Shown one piece after another: positions 36,130-42,885 of a stretch of DNA of 42,885 nucleotides. The notes below the pieces were generated by a model, which had not been told where the DNA came from, did no database searches, and was given only the letters and a program-made list of their open reading frames with translations. The DNA is from CAYLZO01 sp964387775. GTDB lineage: Bacteria; Chloroflexota; Anaerolineae; JAAYZQ01. The stretch spans positions 1 through 42,885 of the forward strand of contig CAYLZO010000012.1 in NCBI GenBank assembly GCA_964387775.1, read 5' to 3'. The position numbers and the translations under genes were made by a program. Position 1 is the first letter of the stretch. Each line of letters opens with the position of its first letter.

Positions 36130-37307
36130 CCTATGACCTCGACCGCGTCATCGACCGCCGCGATACCGACAGCGTCAAGTGGAACTATTACGGCGACGCC
36201 CTGCCCCTGTGGGTGGCCGACATGGATTTTCGGGCGCCGGAGCCCGTCATCGAGGCGCTGCGCCAGCGGGTGGAGCACGGCATCTTTGGCTACGGCCAGG
36301 AGCCGCCCGCGCTGCGGCCCGTCATCGTCGAGCGGCTGCGGCGGCTCTACGGCTGGGACGTGGCGCCGGAGGCCCTGCTCTTTGTGCCCGGCGTCGTCAC
36401 CGGCTTTAACCAGGCCATCCACGCCGTGACCCAGCCGGGCGACGGCGTGTTGGTCCAGACGCCGGTCTATTTTCCGATGCTCTACGCGCCGGGCAACGCC
36501 AGCTGCACGCTGGACGACATGGAGCTGACCCGCCGCGCCGACGGCCACTACGAAATCGACTACGACGCCTTCGAGGCGGCCATCACCGACCGGACGCGCA
36601 TCTTTCTGCTGTGTAATCCCCACAACCCGCTGGGCCGCGTCTTTCGCCGCGACGAGTTGACCCACATGGCCGAAATCTGCCTGGACCACGACGTCGTCAT
36701 CTGCGCCGACGAGATCCACTGCGACCTGGTTTTCTCAGGCCACGAGCACGTGCCGATGGCCACGCTGGCCCCCGAGGTCGCGGCGCGGACCATCACCCTC
36801 ATGGCCCCCAGCAAGACTTACAACGTCGCCGGCATCCACGCCTCGGTGGCCATCGTCGAGGACGAGGCGCTGCGCCGGCGATTCGAGGCGGCCAAGGCCG
36901 GCCTCGTGCCGCGCCTGGACGTGATGGGCTACACCGCCATGCTCGCCGCCTACCGCGACGGCGGGCCGTGGCTCGACGAGGTGCTGCGCTACCTGGAGGC
37001 CAACCGCAACTTCTTGGCGGATTATGTCGAATCGAGCTTGCCGGGTGTTCGCATGACACCGCTGGAGGGCACCTACCTGGCCTGGCTCGACTGCCGGGCG
37101 CTCACAGATGCCCCCCACAAGTTCTTCCTGGAAGAGGCCGGCGTCGCCCTGAACGACGGCGCCACCTTTGGCCCGGGCGGCGAGGGTTCCGTCCGGCTCA
37201 ACTTTGCCTGCCCCCGTGCCACGCTGGTCGAGGCGCTGGCGCGGATGGAGCACGCGCTGGAGAACCCTGGGGCAAAGAACAACGGATCTGCAGAATTCAC
37301 GGACTAG
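36126..37307 (+). CDS. PatB/MalY-type PLP-dependent C-S lyase
   Basis: A 393-residue class I/II aminotransferase-fold enzyme starting MTYDLDRVIDRRDTDSVKWN. The PatB/MalY branch is shown by WNYYGDALPLWVADMDFRAP at the beginning, NPHNPLGRVFRRDEL in the middle, ADEIHCDLVFSGHEH, and the PLP lysine in MAPSKTYNVAGIHA near residue 230. Such enzymes cleave cystathionine or cysteine conjugates to a thiol, pyruvate and ammonia. The last ten residues (KNNGSAEFTD) come from an intergenic repeat-type sequence, so the native end may have been extended. It is coupled to the glycohydrolase gene by an ATGA overlap. Confidence 0.92.
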   Translation: MTYDLDRVIDRRDTDSVKWNYYGDALPLWVADMDFRAPEPVIEALRQRVEHGIFGYGQEPPALRPVIVERLRRLYGWDVAPEALLFVPGVVTGFNQAIHAVTQPGDGVLVQTPVYFPMLYAPGNASCTLDDMELTRRADGHYEIDYDAFEAAITDRTRIFLLCNPHNPLGRVFRRDELTHMAEICLDHDVVICADEIHCDLVFSGHEHVPMATLAPEVAARTITLMAPSKTYNVAGIHASVAIVEDEALRRRFEAAKAGLVPRLDVMGYTAMLAAYRDGGPWLDEVLRYLEANRNFLADYVESSLPGVRMTPLEGTYLAWLDCRALTDAPHKFFLEEAGVALNDGATFGPGGEGSVRLNFACPRATLVEALARMEHALENPGAKNNGSAEFTD

Positions 37308-37317
37308 CAGGCTGCTC

Positions 37318-37364
37318 GTAGTAGGCGCTTCAGCGCCGCAGAAACGCGCTGAAGCGCGCACTAC
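37318..37364. repeat. 47-nt imperfect palindrome after the C-S lyase gene
   Basis: GTAGTAGGCGCTTCAGCGC faces GCGCTGAAGCGCGCACTAC around a short loop, with few mismatches. It lies 10 bases after the stop. It could be a dispersed palindromic repeat or act as a terminator. Sequence to 37448 is repeat-like (CAGATTCCGCGAATCCG) and has no gene. Confidence 0.7.
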
Positions 37365-37448
37365 AAACGGACCTTATCCGACAAGCTGCTAGATCCGCAG
37401 ATTCCGCGAATCCGTTATTCTCCAATGCGCCACAGAGGAGGAAAAGCC

Positions 37449-40400
37449 ATGAACGCGTCGAGATTCATTGCACTGGTTTTCGCCTTGGTGCTGTTGGCCC
37501 CGCCGGGTGCAGTTCTGCAGGCCACGGACCCGGTGAGCAGCCCGGCCGAAGCGTCCGACGCCTGGTGGGACGACGCCTGGCCCTACCGCGTCCGCGCGGA
37601 CGCCGGCGGCAGCGGCGTCGTCGAGGCGGCCATCGATTTCACCGCCGCCCTTGGCACCCTGGGCCTCAACCACGCCCTGCTCGATCTGCGCTCGATCCGC
37701 GTCGTGCCCTACACTGACACCACCCCCGGCGCGCCCCTGCCTTACGCCGAGACCTACAGCACCATGTTGGAGGACGCCGACACCCCCCAGATCGGCTGGC
37801 ACGCGAGCGGTTTTTACTGGACCATCAACGACGACGGCTACGCCGAGGCCGATGGTACGCGCTACACCCAGGGCAGCGGCTCGCTCAAGGCCGTGGTCGT
37901 CAACACCGCCGGCGGCTACGGCTACCCCGGCGTCGAACTCAAAACCAACGATGATCCGCTGACCGACTGGAGCGAGTACGAAGTCCTGCTCTACGACGTC
38001 TGGCCCGAGGTCAACGACAGCGCCCAGGACCAGGCGCCCGACCTCTACTGGTACAAGCTCTACAACGCCTGCGGCGGCAGCCCCGTCACCCAGGGCGGCC
38101 CGCCCCTGGCCCTGGACCGCTGGAACCGCGTCAGCGTCTCGCTCAACCCGCTGGACAGTTGCTGGCCCGCCGATACATTCGATTCACTCAGTACAGGTGG
38201 CCTGGACCTGTCGAACATCACCCGCATGGAGTTTCACACCCGCGACAACGAGACGGTCAACGGCAACAGCGGCCTGTGGGACGACGGCGACGAGCTGACC
38301 CTCTGGTTCGACAACCTGCAGCTGGTGGACCAGGACGGCGGCGCCCTCCGCTGGCAGACGGCGCCGGGCGTTGCCAAATACTACGTCTACTTTGACGTGC
38401 TGACCCACGAGGGCCACCCGCCGCCCACACTGGACGAAGGGCTGGGCGCCGCCACGCTGACCGGCAGCGCCGGCAGCCCGGAGGCGGGTGGCTACTACCA
38501 CCAGATCAGCGGCGCTGCCAACTTGGGCAACTTGCAGGCGTGGACCGCGCCCGCGGTCGAAAAAGTGCTCAAGACGATGGCCGCGCCAATCGCTCACGAC
38601 CCGTTGCGGATATTCGCCGCAAAAGGTGAATTCGAGCCGTTTCAAGTCATTATCAGGTCCACAATCGCCCAGGGCTTGGCCGTATCTGTGAGCGAATTTT
38701 CCGGGGCAGACGGCACCCTGCCCTCGCCCCGCCTGCACCGTGTGGATTACGTCAACGTCACCACCGCCGGCGATCACTTTGACCGTTTCGGCCCCTGGCC
38801 CGATCCCCTCTTTCCGCTGGACAATGGCAGCGTTGTGCAGTTCCCGGCGGGCGAGAACCAGCCGCTATGGTTCACCGTGCAGGTGCCGTGGGACGCCGCA
38901 CCCGGCGTCTACCAGGGCACCGTCACTGTGGGCAGCGCCACGATACCCGTCGAACTCGAAGTCTGGGATTTCGGCCTGCCCCGCGAGATCCACCTCCCCT
39001 CCGAATGGGGCTTCAGTTGGAGCCACATCGTCGAGGACGTCTACCAGGGCTACGGCGACTGGGACTGTTATTGGGACATGGTCGAAGCCTTCAAGCAAGA
39101 TTTCATCGATCACCGGCTGATCCCCAAGGGCGTAGCCTGGCCCGCCGGGCTGAACTACCCCGGCGGCGTCGAGTACGACTGCGCCGGCAACCTCGACCCC
39201 GACGCCTGGGGCGACTGGGATTTCGCCACCATCGGCGGCAAGTACATCCACGGCGAGGACGGCTTCAACGACGGCTACGGCTTTCCCGCCTTCCTGGCCC
39301 TCGGCCCGACGAGCAACTGGCCGCCCGACAGCCTGCCCTACAGCTTCTGCGGCGAGTCGCGCAGCGGCGTGCTCGGCTCGCCGGCGTTCCAGGCCGAGTG
39401 GACCCAGTACCTGGCCGCCGTGGACGCCTACCTCGTCTCCGACGATTACGAGATGGCCTACTACCACGTCGTCAACGAGCCACAGACCTTTGACGACTAT
39501 GACATCGTCGGCCAGATCTCGGCCCTGACCGAGGCGGCCGCGCCCCACCTGCGCCAACTGGTCAGCGAGCAGGTCGAGCCCGACATCCACAACCATCCCG
39601 GCGCCAAGATCGACGTCTGGATGCCGACCATCACCAACTATGAGCCGGTCAAGAGCCAGGACCGCCAGGCGAACCACGGCGAGGCGGTATGGTGGTACTA
39701 TCTCTACGGCGATGACCCGCCCCTGCCCAACCCCATCCTGATGAGCCATCCCGGCACTGAGGCCCGGATCACGCCCTGGCTGGCCTGGGCCGAGCGCGTC
39801 GACGGCCTGCTGCACTATAGCGCCACCGATTGGAGCCCCAACCCCTGGACCACGCCCAACGTGACCGGCAAGGACAATGGCGATGGCTTCTTTTTCTACC
39901 CGCCCCGCCAGGACGGCAGCTCGCTGGACTACTGCGGGCAGAACGGCCACCGGCTCGTGTCCTCCATCCGCTGGGAAAACCTGCGCGACGGCATGGAGGA
40001 TTACGAGTACCTGTGGCTGCTGAACGGCGGCAAGCCGCAGGTGGGCGCGAGCGGCGCGGCCGACGATTACGTGGGGCAACTGGTCCAGTCGCGCACGCTC
40101 TTTAGCCGGGTGCCCACCGACCTGGCCGCCACGCGACAGGCCATCGCCCGGGCGCTGGGCGGCCCCACGGCCCGCAAGACGGCCAGCACCGGCGTCGCCC
40201 CCGGCGAGACCCTGACCTACACCCTGGCCTACGCCCACTCGGGCAGCGCTCAGACCCTCGTCGCGACTGACCCGGTGCCGGACCTGACGCCCGTGGTCAC
40301 GGCGACGGGGCCAGGCCTGGTGCAGGTCAGCGGCCAGTTGGTCACGTGGACGGTGCCGGTCAGTGCCAACCAGGCGGTCACGCTGGCCATTCGGGCGACG

Positions 40401-40523
40401 GCAGCCTCGACGCCCGGCCTGGCCGTCAACACCGCGGTCTTTTCCAGCAGCGTGGTCCTGACCCGCGAAGCGACGGTGATGATCTACCAGGACCGGGTCT
40501 ATCTCCCCCTGGTTTCAAAGTAA
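37449..40523 (+). CDS. Large secreted DUF4091 glycoside-hydrolase-like protein with YLPLVSK tail
   Basis: A 1024-residue exported protein starting MNASRFIALVFALVLLAPPG with a clear signal peptide (cleavage near residue 26) and AGAGGAGGAAAAGCC upstream. Residues about 38-310 are beta-rich (start WWDDAWPYRVRADAG, DUF2341-like or carbohydrate-binding type). From about 370 the DUF4091 pattern begins (AAKGEFEPFQVIIR), with a TIM-barrel-like middle and the hallmark SSIRWENLRDGMEDYEYLWL near 838. A DUF11-like beta domain (about 905-1005, KTASTGVAPGETLTYTLAYA) follows. The C-terminus is VYLPLVSK, a short sorting-type tail frequent in Chloroflexota exoproteins. It probably acts on extracellular polysaccharide; the linkage is unknown. 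Confidence 0.85.
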   Translation: MNASRFIALVFALVLLAPPGAVLQATDPVSSPAEASDAWWDDAWPYRVRADAGGSGVVEAAIDFTAALGTLGLNHALLDLRSIRVVPYTDTTPGAPLPYAETYSTMLEDADTPQIGWHASGFYWTINDDGYAEADGTRYTQGSGSLKAVVVNTAGGYGYPGVELKTNDDPLTDWSEYEVLLYDVWPEVNDSAQDQAPDLYWYKLYNACGGSPVTQGGPPLALDRWNRVSVSLNPLDSCWPADTFDSLSTGGLDLSNITRMEFHTRDNETVNGNSGLWDDGDELTLWFDNLQLVDQDGGALRWQTAPGVAKYYVYFDVLTHEGHPPPTLDEGLGAATLTGSAGSPEAGGYYHQISGAANLGNLQAWTAPAVEKVLKTMAAPIAHDPLRIFAAKGEFEPFQVIIRSTIAQGLAVSVSEFSGADGTLPSPRLHRVDYVNVTTAGDHFDRFGPWPDPLFPLDNGSVVQFPAGENQPLWFTVQVPWDAAPGVYQGTVTVGSATIPVELEVWDFGLPREIHLPSEWGFSWSHIVEDVYQGYGDWDCYWDMVEAFKQDFIDHRLIPKGVAWPAGLNYPGGVEYDCAGNLDPDAWGDWDFATIGGKYIHGEDGFNDGYGFPAFLALGPTSNWPPDSLPYSFCGESRSGVLGSPAFQAEWTQYLAAVDAYLVSDDYEMAYYHVVNEPQTFDDYDIVGQISALTEAAAPHLRQLVSEQVEPDIHNHPGAKIDVWMPTITNYEPVKSQDRQANHGEAVWWYYLYGDDPPLPNPILMSHPGTEARITPWLAWAERVDGLLHYSATDWSPNPWTTPNVTGKDNGDGFFFYPPRQDGSSLDYCGQNGHRLVSSIRWENLRDGMEDYEYLWLLNGGKPQVGASGAADDYVGQLVQSRTLFSRVPTDLAATRQAIARALGGPTARKTASTGVAPGETLTYTLAYAHSGSAQTLVATDPVPDLTPVVTATGPGLVQVSGQLVTWTVPVSANQAVTLAIRATAASTPGLAVNTAVFSSSVVLTREATVMIYQDRVYLPLVSK

Positions 40524-40537
40524 GGAGGGACGAATCG

Positions 40538-41560
40538 ATGTCAAGGCGACTTTTTCTTTTTGCGGTTTTCGCCATCGTTCTGCTCGCAGCCTGTGACACC
40601 CCCACGCCCCAGGCCACCGGCGTAGCGGAGCAAGCCGTCGTCGAGATCCCATTGGACGGGCCGGTGTCCCGCGCCAGCGCCGAGGTCTCGGGCCTGGCCT
40701 GGTACGACGACATCCTGGTGCTCCTGCCCCAGTACCCCACCTTTTCCCGGGCGAAGGGCGACGGGGTGCTCTTTGCCCTGTCCAAGGCCGACGTCCTCGC
40801 CTTCCTCGACGGGGAGACGGCCGAACCCCTGACGCCCCGGCCGATCTCCTTTTCCGCGCCGGGCCTGGCCCGCCAGATCGACGGCTTCGAAGGCTACGAG
40901 GCCATCGCCTTTGACGGCGAGCGCGTTTATCTGACCATCGAAGCGTCCACCCGGGGCGGAATGCGCGGCTACCTGGTCGCGGGCCAAATCGCGCCCGACC
41001 TCAGCGCCCTGGAGGTGGACGTCTCGGCCGTCGTCGAGATTTTGCCCCAGTCCGGCTCCCCCAACAAGTCCGATGAGGCGATTCTGCCCGTCGGTGATCA
41101 GGTCCTGACCTTCTACGAGGTCAACGGCGCAGGGCTGAACGACGAGCCCGTCGCCCACCGCTTCGACGCGGACCTGACCCCGGCCGGGACGGTCCCCTTC
41201 CTCCAGATCGAGTATCGCCTCACCGACGTGACGGCCCTCGACGCCGCCGGGCGCTTTTGGGCCATCAACTACTTTTTCCCCGGCGACACCGACCTCAAGC
41301 CGCGGACCGATCCCCTGGCCGAGTTGTACGGTGAGGGACCGACCCACGCCAGCTACGAACCGGTCGAGCGCCTGCTCGAATTCGAGTACGACCCGGCCGG
41401 CATCCGGCTGGTGGATCAACCGCCGATCCAACTTGAGCTTTTGGCCGGCGACGCCCGCAACTGGGAGGGCCTGGTCCGGCTGGACGACCGCGGCTTTCTG
41501 CTGGTGACCGACAAATTCCCCGAGACCATCCTGGGCTTTGTCGCCTGGCCAGAGGAGTGA
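40538..41560 (+). CDS. Secreted lipoprotein, beta-propeller-like
   Basis: A 340-residue protein starting MSRRLFLFAVFAIVLLAACD; LLAAC is a textbook lipobox with Cys at residue 19, and AAGGAGGGACGAATCG precedes the ATG. The mature part is beta-rich with repeated short motifs such as SGLAWYDDILVLLPQYP, GFEGYEAIAFDGERVYLTIE and NWEGLVRLDDRGFLLVTDKF. This suggests a propeller fold of the esterase-like-phytase type, but I cannot assign a family securely. It follows the DUF4091 gene by 14 bases and overlaps the MFS gene, so the three may form one operon for an extracellular substrate. Confidence 0.75.
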   Translation: MSRRLFLFAVFAIVLLAACDTPTPQATGVAEQAVVEIPLDGPVSRASAEVSGLAWYDDILVLLPQYPTFSRAKGDGVLFALSKADVLAFLDGETAEPLTPRPISFSAPGLARQIDGFEGYEAIAFDGERVYLTIEASTRGGMRGYLVAGQIAPDLSALEVDVSAVVEILPQSGSPNKSDEAILPVGDQVLTFYEVNGAGLNDEPVAHRFDADLTPAGTVPFLQIEYRLTDVTALDAAGRFWAINYFFPGDTDLKPRTDPLAELYGEGPTHASYEPVERLLEFEYDPAGIRLVDQPPIQLELLAGDARNWEGLVRLDDRGFLLVTDKFPETILGFVAWPEE

Positions 41561-42759
41561 TGGAACCTCCGCAGAGCCGCACGGCTCCCGGCCTGCCCAT
41601 CATCTTTGCCACGCGGACGGTCCTCAACACCGCCCATCGCATCATCTATCCCTTTCTCCCCAGCCTGGCCCGCGGCCTGGACATCTCGCTGGCGGCGGCC
41701 AGCGGGCTCGTCACCGCCCGGTTGGTGGCCGGATTCGTCGCGCCGCTCTTTGGGCCGCTGTCCGACCGCTATGGCCGCCGCCGGACGATGGAGATCGGCC
41801 TGGCCCTCTTTGCCTTCGCTAGCCTGATCCTGGTCGGGATCGGCACCTTTGCCGCGGCCCTCGTCGCCTTTGTGCTCTATGGCCTGGCCAAAGTCATCTA
41901 CGACCCCGCCGTCCACGCCTACCTGGGCGACACGGTGCCCTACCGCCACCGGGCGCGGGCTGTGGGCATCGTAGAGCTGGCCTGGTCAGGGAGCTGGCTG
42001 CTGGGCGTGCCCGCCGCCGGCTTTCTCATCGAGCGCTTTGGCTGGCGGGCGCCGTGGGCCGTGCTGATCGGGCTGGGCGTACTGGCCGTGGGCTTGACCC
42101 ACGTGGGACTGCCAGCCCATCGCCGCCCAACCTCACCACCGAGTAGAAGCCGGATGGCCTCGGCCAGATCCCTCGTGCGCCGCTGGCGCGACCTCTTGCG
42201 GCGCAAGCCAGTCCTGATCCTGCTGGTGACGAGCACCCTGCTCATGGCCTCGCTGGAGGTGCCCTTTATCGTCTACGGCGCCTGGCTGGAGGACGCTTTC
42301 GGGCTCAGCCTCAGCACGCTGGGGCTGGCCTCGGTCGTCGTCGGCCTGGCCGAAGCGACCGCCGAGCTGGGCACGACGGTCCTCACCGACCGGCTGGGCA
42401 AGAAGCGGAGCGTGGTCGCCGGCTTGCTCGGGCTGGCCGCCGGCCTGATCGCCCTGCCCTGGCTGGCCCAGCAGGGGCTGGCGGTCGCCCTGGCCGGGGT
42501 GGTGCTGGCGGTGCTGGCCTTCGAGTTTGCCATCGTCTCCCTGCTGCCCCTGGCGACCGAGTTGGCGCCCGAGGCCCGCGCCTCGCTCCTGTCACTCAAC
42601 GTTGCGGCCATGAGCCTGGGACGCATCCTGGGCGCCACGGGCGGTGGTTGGCTCTGGGAGCAGGCAGGCGGCATCGCGCCCAATGCCCTGGCCGGAGCCG
42701 CCTGTGCCCTCGCTGCCGCAGCAGCCCTGGCCTGGGGAATGGTCGAGATCGGCGAGTAG
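41560..42759 (+). CDS. MFS transporter
   Basis: A 399-residue membrane protein. The ATG at 41560 overlaps the lipoprotein stop (TGATG); the reading frame also has a GTG just before it. Twelve hydrophobic segments are spread over the length. The MFS loop 2-3 motif is visible as GPLSDRYGRRRTMEIG near residue 67, with a counterpart TVLTDRLGKKRSVVAG in the second half. The N-terminal FATRTVLNTAHRIIYPFLPS and the lack of long loops suggest a drug-efflux or small-metabolite exporter type. The substrate is unknown. Confidence 0.9.
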   Translation: MEPPQSRTAPGLPIIFATRTVLNTAHRIIYPFLPSLARGLDISLAAASGLVTARLVAGFVAPLFGPLSDRYGRRRTMEIGLALFAFASLILVGIGTFAAALVAFVLYGLAKVIYDPAVHAYLGDTVPYRHRARAVGIVELAWSGSWLLGVPAAGFLIERFGWRAPWAVLIGLGVLAVGLTHVGLPAHRRPTSPPSRSRMASARSLVRRWRDLLRRKPVLILLVTSTLLMASLEVPFIVYGAWLEDAFGLSLSTLGLASVVVGLAEATAELGTTVLTDRLGKKRSVVAGLLGLAAGLIALPWLAQQGLAVALAGVVLAVLAFEFAIVSLLPLATELAPEARASLLSLNVAAMSLGRILGATGGGWLWEQAGGIAPNALAGAACALAAAAALAWGMVEIGE

Positions 42760-42780
42760 AGATTGGGGTAGTGATAAGGT

Positions 42781-42824
42781 GTTGACTAATGGGGGCGGGT
42801 AAAAGCCCGCCCCTGTCAGTCAAC
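42781..42824 (+). terminator. Strong GC hairpin after the MFS gene
   Basis: GGGGCGGG (42792-42799) pairs with CCCGCCCC (42806-42813) around a TAAAAG loop. An outer stem GTTGACT (42781-42787)/AGTCAAC (42818-42824) adds seven pairs. No U-run follows, so it may work with Rho or stabilise the message. Confidence 0.7.
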
Positions 42825-42842
42825 GTGTAACCACTATGGAGA

Positions 42843-42871
42843 TTGGAAGATCAGGCGAAGTATGCTATAAT
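42843..42871 (+). promoter_or_regulatory. Promoter at the window end, with a possible leaderless gene start
   Basis: TTGGAA (42843-42848) and TATAAT (42866-42871) with a 17-base spacer; the -10 is extended (TGCTATAAT). An ATG at 42880-42882 lies eight bases after the -10 box, at about the expected transcription start, so the next gene (outside the window) may be leaderless. Confidence 0.6.
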
Positions 42872-42885
42872 TTAGCGCGATGCGT

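Noticed and set aside
42880..42885. Coding region at the right window edge
   Set aside because: Only two codons are visible, so no gene call is possible; the promoter is listed instead.

Overview
The window looks like a scaffold from an uncultured, GC-rich bacterium, most likely a Chloroflexota (Anaerolineae-like) member. This is inferred from the overall gene style, the secreted protein that ends in YLPLVSK (a C-terminal signature common on Chloroflexota exoproteins), the lipoprotein and S23/toxin-antitoxin gene types, and sigma-70-like promoters. A run of exactly 100 N at 9872-9971 marks a scaffold gap. No rRNA, tRNA, CRISPR array or transposase gene was seen.

Almost everything from base 1 to 31.67 kb is transcribed on the minus strand. 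Read in that direction, a TetR regulator (31.67-30.98 kb) precedes an ABC-2 exporter (two permeases and an ATPase, 30.8-27.5 kb). Then come an M24 peptidase, a VWA-domain protein, and a carboxylase-like set (carboxyltransferase MmdA, NUDIX hydrolase, OadG-like membrane subunit, biotin carrier; 24.3-21.4 kb). A strong promoter at 21.4 kb then opens a long catabolic region: FdrA/AllF-like protein, nitrilase-family amidohydrolase, DUF1116 AllG-like protein, a two-domain cyclase-family hydrolase, an NmrA-type reductase, a DinB-like protein and a molybdenum hydroxylase (CoxM, CoxS, CoxL plus CoxG). A second strong promoter at 6.3 kb drives a BMP-type nucleoside/nucleobase ABC importer, a RarD-like exporter and the start of another cyclase-family hydrolase. 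Together this reads as an import, hydroxylate, ring-open, deamidate and carbamoyl-transfer route for a nitrogen heterocycle. The substrate is not known.

Between AllG and FdrA lies a 3.2-kb patch of small toxin-antitoxin-type genes, several of them broken: a hicA reduced to about 11 codons and fused out of frame to a 5'-truncated nucleotidyltransferase, a 3' remnant of an aspartyl protease, HicB, a DUF2442 protein, and a YgiT/DUF4258 pair.

The right end (31.8-42.9 kb) is on the plus strand: M32 carboxypeptidase, YigZ/IMPACT protein, a small membrane zinc-ribbon protein with a probable frameshift, a DEDDh exonuclease, ADP-ribosylglycohydrolase coupled to a PatB-type C-S lyase, a large secreted DUF4091 protein, a lipoprotein and an MFS transporter.

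The most distinctive feature is repeat content. Nine intercistronic junctions carry tandem 7-nt (once 8-nt) repeat arrays that begin exactly at the upstream gene's stop codon. Three larger inverted-repeat elements share CATTGCGAG/CTCGCAATG ends, and short repeats are inserted in frame in coxS, allG (twice) and fdrA.
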